From NCBI GenBank assembly GCA_963932145.1, contig OZ010580.1:3575634-3639633 (forward strand): a DNA stretch of 64,000 nt, written 5' to 3'. Below the pieces are notes generated by a model that ran no database searches, was not told the DNA's origin, and was given only the letters and a program-made list of their open reading frames with translations. Position 1 is the first letter of the stretch; every line of letters starts with the position of its first letter. The DNA comes from Acanthosepion lycidas. Its lineage: Eukaryota > Mollusca > Cephalopoda > Sepiida > Sepiidae. Both the position numbers and the translations under genes were made by a program. Of this stretch, positions 36,262 through 48,239 are shown one piece after another.

Positions 36262-37490
36262 TGTGATGCGTAGACTAATTGTATATGAAACCAGAACGTC
36301 GAATTCGAATTCCAATCGAGTTCATTAAACTCACTTATGCAGGAATACCCTTGAAAAATGTATGAATCTTTCTCTTCTCCCTTCTACTATGGGTTGAACA
36401 GCAGGATAGACTGGGTTCTATTGTAGAGGTATGTTAATATGTATGACCATTTGTAGATGTCTGTTTGTTATCATGACCTCACGATTTATATTTAACGCAA
36501 AATACCACAAAATATCAAACAACAAGAAGGGACGAAAACGGTTTTTATAACAACATTTATATTTATTTTTGTGTAATGTTGTACATGCATAAAGGTTACT
36601 ATTGTGATGTCCCTTTGACTGAATTAAAGTTTTACTGGTGAATTGAAATATTTTTATCTGAGCTCTAAAAGTTGAATGAATTATAAAGCTGAGAAATGCT
36701 GAATAAACTTTGAGCTTTAGAAAAGTATTTTAAAGAAATTTGAAAATGTTTCGTATGTTTGTAATGTAGGTTGAAAATTTCGTACGTACGTGCATGCGTG
36801 AATAATGTTTTCATGGGTGTCAATACGCAAATCCTTTTTGCAACTACATCTTGTAGCGATAGAAATCAAGGAAGAAAAAGAAGAGAGAGAACAAGCTCGT
36901 GTCTGCTATTTATAATTAATGTAACCACGTGACAGGCTTCCAGAAAAAGAGAGGGAAAACTTGATTTGGTCACGCGCTGGAAAAATATTTGTATGTGGGT
37001 GGATTGCAACGCCCACTTGTGTGTTTATTGATCAATTAAAAGCTGAGATTTCCTGAAATATATATGAAGCTGGGTAAGTTCTTTGATCCACTTTTTGCAC
37101 AGATTTGTACAAAATTCAACATTGATAAGAAAGTGGTATCAAGATGCTAAACTATAGCATTGGTTGGCAACTAGTCTACCGCAGAAAGAATTAACAGCCT
37201 ACTACAGAAAAATCTTTAAGCGCTCTCTTCCAACATGCCTTGAGGCAGTATGGAAGAGTAGGCTCATAAAATTAACATGAGAATAATATCTCGTGTTGAT
37301 GCCCAGTCTGCAACACTGTGGAATAAGTGTTTGCTTATATGAAATGAGCCTTGGAGTAAAGGGTCTTAAAAAGCTATTAAACTACTAAATTTAATAAATA
37401 AATAAATAAAATAAAAATACTTCTTTTATCACCTAAAAAGTATTGCTTATTTATCACCTTAACACACCATTAACATTGGCAATCAGCTAA
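35700..37490. other. Intergenic with one SINE and a GT array
   Basis: Contains a GT microsatellite (36226-36264), the SINE at 36271-36430 and otherwise unassigned AT-rich sequence. Confidence 0.5.
36271..36430 (+). repeat. tRNA-derived SINE, family B, copy 1
   Basis: Contains GAATTCGAATTCCAATCGAG (B-box region), CACTTATGCAGGAATACCCTTG and GGACAGACTGGGTT-like AGGATAGACTGGGTT, the ordered landmarks of family B seen at 57893-58075. Confidence 0.7.
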
Positions 37491-37494
37491 CTTT

Positions 37495-37720
37495 GTTTCT
37501 GGAACCAGATATTTGGACAAAAGAAACAAGACCGAGTACTAAAGCGAAGGACAATCCAACGGGCACTTCTCGCACTACCCGCCCACAACGACTTCAATAT
37601 AAACCAAGGAAAAATAAGGCTTCGACGTCAGTACCCTACTCTTTTGCGAGCAAGCAGGACATGCTCTAGTCCATTCCACTAACCACCAAAGAGTTAATCA
37701 AGATGACTGCCTGCTACAAA
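37495..37720 (+). repeat. LTR-retrotransposon 3' fragment
   Basis: A frame reads NPTGTSRTTRPQRLQYKPRK, like the Pro/Arg-rich end of gypsy pol, followed by CGACGTCAGT...GCAGGACATGC...TCCACTAACCA. Those blocks recur at 50788-50890. Family assignment is tentative. Confidence 0.4.
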
Positions 37721-37838
37721 GAAGGAAAGGGGGGGTCACTTTCTCTCTCCTCTGTTCTAAGGTATTACAAGGTACGAACTCTGTCTCACAAGAAGGATAC
37801 AAATTTGTATTTGTATACGAAAGAAAATCCTACTTCCA

Positions 37839-38098
37839 CAAAACAATGTTCGCTAAGTGTTCATTCGTTTTGCATGTAAAATCCAACATTCTGCGCCAAC
37901 CTCCACATATGCCCTCTAATAATAATAATAATAATAATAATAATATTCCTACTACTACTACTACTACTACTAATAATAATAATACTATTACTACTACTAC
38001 TATTAATGATACTACTACTATTACTACTCATAATAATATTACTACTGCTACTACTACTTATACTAATACTACTAGTATTAATAATACTACCACAGGGA
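37839..38098 (+). repeat. TAC-array element, copy 1
   Basis: A unit of about 75 bp (GTTCGCTAAGTGTTCATTCG...CCACATATGC) precedes a TAA/TAC array (37918-38095). The same arrangement is at 38946-39222. Confidence 0.7.
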
Positions 38099-38099
38099 A

Positions 38100-39800
38100 A
38101 GGCATGGAATCATCTATTCCATCCATACTCCCTATTCCAGCTATAAGCATGTTTTTGTTTCCCACGTGGCCCTTGGCAGCGTTTCTTCCTTCGCCAAGCT
38201 TCCCTCCTCCTTTTAACCATCCATTCACATTTCATCAGGTGTCCTGCTGATTTTTCCTGTCTCCCTTACCTCGATTTGCTGTGAGGATTAAGTTTTCCAA
38301 ACCCTCCTTCCTCATTATGTCCAAGTCATTTCTGCTCTCTCTTTCTGATTCTGAATATAACAGTTCTTTTTGTTAACATTTTCTTTAACACTTCCTGGTT
38401 GTTTACTGGCTCCGTCCATGGAATTCTCAATATCCTTCTGTAGAGCCACATTTCCGTTGTCTCCAGTCTTCTCTTCCTTTATGGAACGGTTGTCTAGTAT
38501 TCACTGCCATGCCAGGGGATTGATATCATATAGTAATTCTGCACTCTTTTCTTTGTTTCTAACGACATTTTCCTGTTTCTTAATGTTTTGTTTATCTATT
38601 GGAATGTATCTTTCGCTATTCCGATGCCCATTCCGATTTTAGTCTCGTATTTTCCATCGTCTGTTAAAACACTTCCTAGATATTTAAACATCAGTACTTG
38701 CTTTGACGTTGACATCTCCAATTCGTAGTTCGTGTCATGGACTATTTCTCTTGCTTACAACAATTCTTTCTGTATTCTGTCTTGGTTGATAGTCTTTTCT
38801 TCTTGTTTTCCTTTACTAGATTGTCTAGGGCGTCCCGTAATTTTCCTTCTGTGTCGGCCACCAACACAGAGTCATCTGCGTATCTTATATTGTTAAGATT
38901 GCACCGCCTGATAATAAATTCTGGTAGGATCTCCAGCACTCTTAGAAAATACCCCCCCTCAGAACAACATTCGCGAAGCGTTCATTCCTTTTGTATGTAA
39001 AAACCAACATTTTACTCCTACCTCTACACATGCAATCAACTACTACTATTACTACTAATACTACTACTGCTACTACTACTAATACTGCTACTACTACTAC
39101 TACTACTACTAATAATAATAATAATGATGCTGCTGCTACTACTACTAATAATAGTAATAATAATAACCATACTACTATTACTACCACTAATAATGAAAGT
39201 AGAATAGTCTGAAATAGTGGAGTGTCCAGCTCTTTTAGCCTCGCTGTAGGAGTTAAGCAGATCCGGGGAGAAGACACCTCCTCGTCTTCTGCCCCTTTCA
39301 ATTTTTGCGTACCTACTCAATTTGTTTTCAATCCGTATTCAGGCCGCTGGCTTCCAGTTGAAGTTCTGGTTTATTCTAATATATTTTCGGAATAGATCTA
39401 GTTTTCTTAACAGTCCAAATAGATTATTGTACTGTAAAAATGCTTTGTTGTCAAATGCTTTTTAGAACATAAGTATACGGCCTTCAGCATTTGTATCGCG
39501 CTTTCTTATATCATTCTACTCATAAATATCGCATTTCTTTCTCCCAATGTCCTTGACAAAGCTGCAATGTTCTTGTCTTATTTCCGATCTAATTCTGCTT
39601 CGTGCTCTATTCATCAGGATTCGCATCATTAGTTGGATTATGTGGCTCATTGTGCTGATTGTCCGATGGAGCTTGCACCTGGTCTCTTAGGTAAGGCTAT
39701 GTAGATGTCATTTCGTTTATCACTTGTGACCTTTTCGATGCCGAAATCGTCCAAGGCTGTGAGAATCTCTATTACGACTTCATTTGGTCTTCTTTAGTTG
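38100..39800 (-). pseudogene. LINE endonuclease/RT-type ORF2 relic, split by an insertion
   Basis: Minus-strand pieces in order: PNEVVIEILTALDDFGIEKV near 39780, IALPKRPGASS near 39700, IERGRRRGGVFSPDLLNSYS near 39270, NNIRYADDSVLVADTEGKLR near 38870, FKYLGSVLTDDGKYE near 38670, and MWLYRRILRIPW near 38440. These are the RT core with its YADD catalytic motif and the C-terminal region of an invertebrate LINE. An insertion at 38946-39222 separates two RT motifs. Many stops are present. Confidence 0.85.
38946..39222 (+). mobile_element. TAC-array element, copy 2, inserted in the LINE
   Basis: It interrupts the LINE RT frame between SPDLLNSYSEA and the YADD segment. It contains the same 75-bp unit as 37839-37916 followed by a TAC array (39043-39190). 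The flanks CTCCAGCACTCT and TCCAGCTCTT may be a decayed target duplication. Confidence 0.65.
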
Positions 39801-41200
39801 GTTAGAAGATATTAAACAAACAAAAGAATAAACACATGAGATAAAATCTTTTTCGAACGGAAAGCTTTGTAAATGGAATTTTTCAGCAAAATTACTGTAG
39901 GGATGAGTAAGGACAAGCAATGTTCTTGTGATAATACCTGAAAAATAAATTAATGGTTGAGCTTACTTTGTTTTGAGTGGGTGAGCGAGGGCTGTATCTA
40001 TGCCAAACGTTGCTTTCTGCGGGTGTGGAGATCTGCCTGCTTTTTGTTCCTTGTTTTGCTCGAAAAGGATTACCCTTTTAAAATTCGTGGAGTGAATGCT
40101 TCTTTTTTTTCGGCTTTCATTTTTATTTTTATTTATATTTGCGTGTGTCCATCGTACTGAAAAGAGTAACTTCAGCCAACATGGTTTTCAAACCATGCGC
40201 ATCTGGCCAAACAAGATGTAGCAGCTGTTACAGGTTAAAAATCGGGCGTTGGCGATGTATCTACATAGACGCTTTTCAAACCACAAGCAAAGTTTGTCCA
40301 GCAACAAGGCAAACGCCGTCGGAGGCATTATATGCAGAAACATTCATCCAAGACCTTTACGGAGGCTCTACTGACTGAAAAGTGTACTGTTAGTACAACC
40401 AGTCATCGAAAATCCATCTACTAAGATTGTAGTGACACTAAGAGCAGAAACAGTAAGTTACCTCTTTCATTGATTAACACATATTTGCGCAATAGTCTCC
40501 ACGCATAACTTCCGGCTGAAGCTGATTAAATACAATCCTAAGTCAATATATGTTGACCAATAAAAAAAATGAGCGCGTCTGAAATAATCAACAACTTAAT
40601 CAGAGCCTCTTTCAACTTCGGTAATAATATAAGTAGACCTCTTTCTAAAAGAAAAAGGAAAGATTCCAACAGGGGACAGAGAGAGAAGACACAGAGACGA
40701 ACACTCACAACTGTGAGAGGATACATCAAAATCATCTCGGCTTCAACAACCACTACCATTCCTCACAATTTTCTTGTCTTTACGACCAGGAGCGCTGGAC
40801 GAGTTATTTATTGAGTTACGTGCCCATTTATTTTTGTTCTGCCAACTGGATGCTAGTTGGGCTTTCCCACCCATTCTTACTTCCGGCATTCATAGCCTTT
40901 ATTATTTCCGGTTACCACGGAGTCTTACTTCCGGCATTATTAGACTCACTATTTCTAGCTATTTCGGATCCTTACTTATGGCAATCCAGACCTAAATTAC
41001 TTCCGATTACCACGAACCCTTTATTACTTCTTGTCCATGCTTCAATCTAACTACTTTTAACATTTAGTTACAGTTATATTATCAAGATCTTCCAGTCGGT
41101 CAGTCTCCCTTCATTTACTTACTTCTGCCTCCATTACTTGATTCATTGTTTGTTCATATTCCTTTAACCCAAACACAGACTTTTGTAGATGATGTTAAAT
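39800..41200 (+). other. Unassigned region with open frames and ETS-like motifs
   Basis: Two plus-strand frames (40181-40378, Cys-rich start MVFKPCASGQTRCSSCYRLK; 40569-40814, basic middle part) match nothing I know. ACTTCCGG-type motifs recur at about 40506, 40878 and 40928. AATAAA occurs near 41200. This may be an old LTR element or a lost gene; no function is assigned. Confidence 0.3.
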
Positions 41201-42429
41201 AAATTTTGCATTAATTTTAAGTTTGTCGTTTGTTATCCTCTTGTTGACCTTTCAGATTTCACGTCTTTTATTTTTTAAATGTTCGTGGACCTCTATGCTT
41301 TATTGGGGCGCACAAGCCATATTATATCGCGCCCCCTCCAAAGGGTCCAATACACAATTCACAGATAATAAACAAATGGAATCTGTGGATAGCCACGATC
41401 GCTTACGCCCACAAGGAACTTGATATTTAAGAAGAATAGTTAACCTATTGTAACCCCCAAATTCAATCTTGTTAAAAAGCACTTTTGAAAATTAATTATT
41501 TTTTCTTAAGACGGGGGTCTTAGCCACCCCCCCACATATATATATATATATATAAAACACATCTATTTATAATTCGCAGAAAGGACAGTAGCTTAAAGGA
41601 GACAAGCATTCGAACGCAGTAAACGAAAACATTGACACTAGTTAAAGAAAACTTTGTTTAAAGAATAAATGTTTCCAATTCCCCCCAAAATGGTGGTCAT
41701 TAAGACTGCATTATGTTTTGTTTTTAATAAAAATACATTTTATTTAAAAAAACAAATAAAAATAATTATCAAAAAAGGAAATTTTAATATATTCTTAAAC
41801 GCCTTTTTAATTTTTGAGAAAGTTTCTATTTGTAATTTGAAATTGTAATTATTTCGAGAATTACTCAAAGTTTTATCTTGAAACGTTCATTGATTCATTG
41901 ATTCATCTTAAATTCAGTCCAGTGGATTCGGCAGGAATTCCCGAAGATAGCGAAGTGACAATGGATATATGTATACGTTTCAGTTATTTTATTCGAACTG
42001 CTAAAGATATATAACAACAATAACAAAAAAAACAAACAAACATAAAACAAAAAAAACCCCCATAAAATACAACAACAACAACAGAGCGCAACTTTTACAG
42101 GAATCGGTTTACATATATAATCACTAACAATTATCATTTGTACTATATAACAGTAGTATCCTATTTTTTTAAATTTTTTTTTGTATCACAACATTTCGGT
42201 TAGTACGTCATCTAGCATCTCTGGAATTGCTTGAAGTTTTGAGGTAATTTTTTCAGTTATTCTAAGGCATAGTAATATAGAAAAAGGCCATGCAAAAATA
42301 CTGGGACACCAACAAAAAATTCACCTTTCAGTTCATTTTTAAGTTATAAACGATTCTTTTCTTTTTTGCAAAAAGTGATCTTTATTATTACTGAAAATAC
42401 AAAACATCAGAATATGCAGTTCCTAATTA

Positions 42430-42730
42430 GTGTTGCCGCCTTTGGCTCGGATAATTGTCTTAATTCGTTGTGGCATTGATCCAGATTTTCTGATTCGGAT
42501 TCTTTCCTATTCGTCTTAGCATTAATCCCAAAACTCTTGGAGATTCGGTGGTTTTCATTGTCATCAGTCCGCAACAAAATGCTTCAATTATATTGAGATC
42601 AGGACTTTTTGTTGACCAATCTTTTAAACGTTGAATATCTTCATCCACAAGAAACCTTTTAGTTGCACGTAATGTGGTGGCAAAGAGCGCCATCATGCAG
42701 AAAAAAAGTCCACATTTTTTATTCAAGACA
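42430..42730 (-). pseudogene. Tc1-like transposase C-terminal fragment (copy 1)
   Basis: The minus strand reads FLVDEDIQRLKDWSTKSPDL followed by NIIEA, matching the W-PxxSPDLNPIEN motif with the last part of the DDE catalytic domain. The preceding HDGA-C segment is frame-shifted. A GGCCATGCAAAAATACTGGG motif at 42285-42304 resembles a Tc1 terminus. Confidence 0.75.
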
Positions 42731-43345
42731 GAAGATTAGACAATAGTAATTATAGTTTTCGATGTTTGGATTTCCATCAACTTTTAACAATTTTTTTCTA
42801 CCATCATTTTGACGCAACTTCACCTTAAAATCATTTTAATAAGATGGAACAATTCCTACTTAAAAATTTGTATATTATCCTGACTTTTTCATCTAAACCT
42901 TTCATTGATCCAATAGTTTTACATGGCCTTGTTTTTGTTATTTTGCTTGGAGGCTTGTAACATTTTTAAACTGAATCGTAAATCAGAGACAGTATCCATT
43001 TCGGATGAAATTTATTTCTGTTAAAACTGAAACCGACTTTAATTGATCCTTGTATATCAATTTCAAATTTTGTTACGATCCAAAGTTTCGCTCACAACAT
43101 CCAAAAGTATTTCTCATTCTTCATCCCAAGCTAAAAATTTTGGACGGAGTCTTCGTCTTTTATAAGCTCTGCTGGTCTCAACATCATCTCTTTGCCTCGT
43201 GATTGGAATTAGTAAAGATTAAATGATCTCACTTTTGGTAAAGCTTTTTTGGCAGTTTATCAATAAAATCAGCGGATTTCCGATGCTTAGTTTCTGACTG
43301 GCAATATTGGATTAAATGAAAACCAATATTTATTCAGTATTTATT

Positions 43346-43349
<4 letters not shown>

Positions 43350-43422
<73 letters not shown>

Positions 43423-43540
43423 AATAAAGGGAAAGAACAGACAGATTAAAAATCTACCGTTCTTTAGTTAGCATTTACCTTTCTTCTAAAAAGTGCTCAG
43501 TGTAACGTAAAGCAAAATATATTTTAACGTAAAATTTTAG

Positions 43541-43591
<51 letters not shown>

Positions 43592-43617
43592 TAGTGTGTG
43601 TGTTTGTATTTGTGTGT

Positions 43618-43658
<41 letters not shown>

Positions 43659-43669
43659 CAGAGAGAGAT
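43350..43669. repeat. TA and GA microsatellite cluster
   Basis: (TA)n at 43350-43421 and 43544-43575, then (GA)n at 43575-43591 and 43622-43669. Confidence 0.95.
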
Positions 43670-43689
43670 CCGGCATTCCTAGTATAGCT

Positions 43690-44060
43690 CCTTTGTTCGA
43701 TTCCGGTCGCCACGAGACTTGGTATGAAGTATACAATGTACAGAAGCAGTGGGTAGCCATATTCCACAGCTTATCAACATTGAACTGTGTTTGTTGGCGT
43801 GCCTGCAGGAAATAGAGTGAACTTTTCCACATATTCCATAAATGCTCAATGGCGTTTAAATTTGGTGACGATAGAAGTACAATACGTTGAAGTCAGCTGA
43901 ATGTTCCAGGAACCGTTTGTGTGTCAACCCAGTATCATAAGAAGTTCCGTTATCTTGTTGGAAAAAGCCATAACCATTGCTAAATATGGCAGGCATAAAG
44001 GGATGCAAGCATTTGGAGGAGACAATCTTATCTATTCCCCATTACGCTCGAGATAAATAT
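43690..44060 (-). pseudogene. Tc1-like transposase C-terminal fragment (copy 2)
   Basis: The minus strand reads NGYGFFQQDNGTSYDT, then RFLEHSADFNVLYFYRHQI and, after a one-base shift, a segment resembling LNAIEHLWNMWKSS. This is the family's QQDNAxxH...W-PxxSPDLNPIEHLWD order. A different family from the fragment at 42430. Confidence 0.75.
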
Positions 44061-44596
44061 TTTGTTCGGGGTCGAGTGTGGTTTGTGAGTTGTGATTTAA
44101 AACTTTTTTTAAAATCAAGCCGGCAACATGAAGTAGTTGAAGGTACATAAAAGAGGAACTGTTATGCCAACTAGCCCAGTACAATACCAGTGAGTGTTAC
44201 GAGGAAAGAGTCTTATTTAATACTCTTCACTTTCCCTATTTTAGAAGCTCTCCTGTCTCGATGTTGAAGCACATAAATAAACCGATCGTTACGGATAACC
44301 AAACGATTTCTGAATTGTCTGGGAGTACAAGTCGTTTATAAATCATTTAATATCAGGTTGTTTAAGTACTTGCCAAAATTATGTGCAATTTCAGCTATTA
44401 TTTTCAAAGAAAGATGACAGAAGTTAAGAGATAGCTAGTGGAGCGTTGGTTCATCGTTTCGAGTTTAAAATGAATGTTAGTTCCTTTGCTATGTTGGTGG
44501 AATTGATTTTGGCATTACGTGACTAAAACAGATTTTTGGCATTAAATTTATCAGACAACTTACCAAAAGTCTTGTACACACAGTCCTTAACAGTTC

Positions 44597-44597
<1 letters not shown>

Positions 44598-44650
<53 letters not shown>
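44598..44650. repeat. (TAA)n array, 5' flank of R4-like element
   Basis: About 17 TAA units ending directly at the first base of the element's open frame. Matching TAA units (47352-47370) lie at its 3' end. Confidence 0.95.
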
Positions 44651-47351
44651 TCCATCAATCAAGGAAATGCTAAAGCAGAAACTTCAGCTAAAGGCACAGA
44701 GAACAAGACGATACGAAAAACGTTGTATGTTCTATAGCCAAAATAAAATATTCCGAACAGATCTTAAGAAATTTTACAGGGAAATTGGAAAAACACCTAT
44801 ACATGTCGAAAGGCCACCATCGATTGATAATGTACAGACATTTTGGGAAAATATTTGGAGCAGTCTAAAGGAATATAACCCAAATACAGGATGGATACGG
44901 CGTGAAGAAGAACGACTGCTGGATACACCTCTGCAAGAATGGGAAAATATATCCACAGATGATGTTAGGCAAGCTCTAACGAAATCCCCAAAATGGAAAT
45001 CCCCAGGAAATGACAAGTTGCCCAATTTCTGGCTGTATCATCTCTCATCTACCCATGAAATTCTTGCAAAAACATTATCAACGCTTGTAAATAATCCCAA
45101 TAAAATCCCGGAATGGATTACTGAAGGTATTACATACCTCATACCAAAAACAACTGAAACAGACGACCCGAAAAATTATAGACTGATAACATGTCTCTCC
45201 ACAACGTATAAGTTGATCACGTCTGTACTGACGAACCATACTTATTCCTTTTTCGAAACAAACAGCATTCTTCCGCTGGAACAGAGGGGGTGCAGAAGAG
45301 GTTCATATGGCTGCAAAGATCAACTTCTGATGAATAAAAAGATCCTGGAAAATTGCAGGAGATGACGCAGAAATCTAAGTGCAGCGTGGATTGATTATCG
45401 TAAAGCCTTTGATAGTGTTCCACATTCTTGGATCCTTAAGGCTTTGGAAATGTACAAAGTCTCCCCTGTGGTATTAAATTTCCTTAAGCACAGCATGGGA
45501 ATGTGGAACACCAAACTATACCTTAGTCACACCGGGGACACTGCCATATCCAATCGTCTGAATATCCGACGTGGAATATTTCAAGGAGACTCTCTGTCAC
45601 CCCTTCTGTTTTGTTTATCCTTAATCCCTCTTACACATGAACTGAACAGAAGCTATGGTTACAAAATAAATAAAAAAATATTCAATCACCTACTCTACAT
45701 GGATGATCTCAAACTCTTTGCCAAAGACCACAATGAGTTGAAAGGCCTCCTCTATATTGTAAAATACTTCAGTGACGACATAGGTATGGACTTCAGATTA
45801 GATAAATGTGCAAAAGTAACATTCAAGAAAGGTAGAATTACAGAAACACTCTTAATAGATTTAGATTTTGTCACAAAGATTAGGGAACTGGAGCATGATG
45901 AAGCTTATAAGTACCTCGGAATTAGCGAAGGAGATGGCATACAACACCCCCAAATGAAGGAAAAAAATAAGAAAAGAGTACTACAGGCGTGTACGTCTGG
46001 TACTAAATACTGAGCTAAACTCAAAAAACAGAATATCAGCCATAAACACATTGGCTGTCCCTGTGGTGCAATACAGCTTTAATGTTCTTAACTGGACCAT
46101 AGCTGAAATTAATCGAATGGACGACAAAACGAGAAAGCTTCTCACTTGCTATCGCATGCATCATCACAAAGCTGATGTTGATCGTCTGTATGTGCCCAGA
46201 TCCGAAGGAGGCAGAGGATTAGTTCAACTAGAACTGTCCTACAAAACTACAACAATTGGCCTCCAAAGATACTTGGAAACTACAGAAGACTGGATGATGG
46301 TATGCGTCAAGGAACATGAAAGTAGTAAGCGTCTTTACTCCGTAATGAAAGAAGCCAACAAATTCAAAATGAAGTTTCAAATGGGCGTAGAGATGCAACT
46401 ACAGCACAATACACCGGCTGAAACTGCAAAATACTTAAAAAAGACAGCAAAGACGAATGCAACCGACCAGATACAGAAGGGATGGAAAGATAACCCACTT
46501 CATGGCCAATACTCTGCCCGTACCAAACAAGCTGACGTAGACAAAACCCGTACCCATCAGTGGCTACGCAGTGCAGGGTTGAAAGCGGAAACTGAAGGTT
46601 TTATCCTTGCTGCGCAGGACCAATGCTTGCTAACGAAGAATTATCAAGCACATATACTAAAATATTGTGTCAGCCCAAAATGCAGATTCTGTGATAAATA
46701 TCCAGAAACGATTGATCATCTTGTATCAGGTTGCACGATGTTGGCACCCACTGAATATAAAACCCGACATGACAGAGTGGGCCAATATCTGCACTGGAAA
46801 ATCTACAACTTCTACGGGAAAGAAACTGAAAGAAACTGGTATGAACACCACCCAGACCCGGTTACGGAGATAGGACCTGTTACAATTCTATCGGACTACA
46901 CAATACACACTGACAGAACAATCAAGGCCCACCGCCCAGATATTGTTATTAAAGACCACAAACAAAAACGGTGCCTCCTTATTGATATTGCAGTCCCTGC
47001 TGACTGCAATGTATCTGAAGATATTCAAAAAGCTGTCAAAATACAAGGACTTTGAAATAGAAATCTCGAAAATGTGGCATATGGGAACATCAACAATCCC
47101 TGTTGTAGTTGGAGCCCTAGGACTGGTTGGAAAAGATTGCAGTAGATTAATTGAAGGGATTCCTGGAAGTCCATGCCACAAGGAGATACAAAAAATTGTT
47201 CTGACAAGTACAGCCCACACTTTACGAAGGGCTTTATCTATGTAATTTTTTTTTGTCAGTGGAAAGTGTCATGATGCCATTTCTAACCTTAGGTCCCTGG
47301 GCGGGACCCGGAAAGAAATGTGTAAACGCCAGAAATCAAAGAAAAAAAAAT
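44651..47351 (+). mobile_element. R4/Dong-like non-LTR retrotransposon, 5'-truncated copy 1
   Basis: A single degenerate ORF of about 862 codons, followed by roughly 100 nt of 3'UTR. It inserts itself by target-primed reverse transcription in the family's usual mode. Visible in order: RT fingers and palm with AWIDYRKAFDSVPH (45393-45430), GDSLSP (45586), LLYMDDLKLFA (45691; Met replaces the usual Ala of YADD), a CX2CX8HX4C knuckle (46682-46735) and a PDX14D restriction-like endonuclease core (RPDIVI...LLIDIAVP). The frame is broken by one TGA (45363-45365) and two one-base shifts (near 45985 and 47035). The N-terminal zinc fingers are absent. The clade call rests on the endonuclease type and the TAA target. 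Confidence 0.88.
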
Positions 47352-47794
47352 GATAATAATAATAATAATGATTTGTGTGTATGTTTGTATGTTTCTCTAT
47401 TAGTTTTATGATTTTAATTTTCCACATACATCTGCTACTTCGATAAAAGCCCGATTCTGTGGCTTCCAATTTGGATCTTTTCTGTTAATTCGCCCCAAAT
47501 AATGTGAAGTTACTTATCACAAATATTAATTCAACCCAAGAAATTATAAATTTTAAATCGAAGTTCTTTTTTTTTTTTTTTTTTTTTTTAGTAAAAATTA
47601 GTAAAAAAAATTTACTAATTTTTTGGCACTCTTTGGAAATTACAAATTTTAAATCCAAATTTGTTTAGCTCACAACTCCAACCTCCAACCTCACAACTCC
47701 AACCCTCATTGTATGAATTTTTGGTATTTGTTTCAGTAACAGTAACCATGTCTTAGCAACCATGTTTTTACTAGAGCAATTTGATTGCATTTCT

Positions 47795-48235
47795 GGGAAC
47801 CAGTAATACAGAGTGTTAGAGAAAAGCAATAATAACAAAATTGCAATATGAGCTCTGGTATATAAAAAAAAAAATAGTTACTGAGACATTAAGTTTATAA
47901 ATGTCAAAAATTGCTACACTGATGTCGTCAAGGACACATGGCTCAGTGGATGAAAGTGTTGGTTGGATCCAGTGACTTGACACAAAGAGTTGTGAACAAA
48001 AACTTAGAGAGTTGAAATAAAGGGAAATAACTCAAACATACGAAAGAGGCATGACACATGGAACTAGAACAATCTTCGCGGAGTGACGAAGTTTCAATCA
48101 TCAGTTCGAAATTCCAATCACCTGAAGAAAGTCGGAGCGTACAACGGCCTAAACGTCGTGAATATGACAACAAAGATGAGGACAACAGTCCGAACAATGT
48201 AAATAGTGTAAATAATTACAATACCACATCTCAGA
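47795..48235 (+). repeat. tRNA-derived SINE, family D, copy 2
   Basis: Matches 5177-5720 in order: GAACCAGTAATA, AGAGAAAAGCAAT, ACACATGGCTCAGTGGAT (A-box), GAACTAGAACA, CACCTGAAGAAAGTCGGAGC and ACATCTCAGAAAT. It lacks the inverted head found in copy 1. Confidence 0.8.
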
Positions 48236-48239
48236 AATC

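Noticed and set aside
38942-39301. Long Val/Leu-rich, Ser-rich or Thr/Asn-rich proteins in several frames over TAC arrays
   Set aside because: They are translations of a trinucleotide repeat and occur in all frames.
40139-40378. Cys-rich zinc-binding protein gene
   Set aside because: The start is Cys-rich but there is no regular zinc-finger spacing, no splice context and no family match; kept only as an unassigned frame.
43537-43832. Membrane-like Leu/Ser/Tyr/Ile proteins near 43.6 kb
   Set aside because: They are translations of TA and GA microsatellites joined to the Tc1 fragment.
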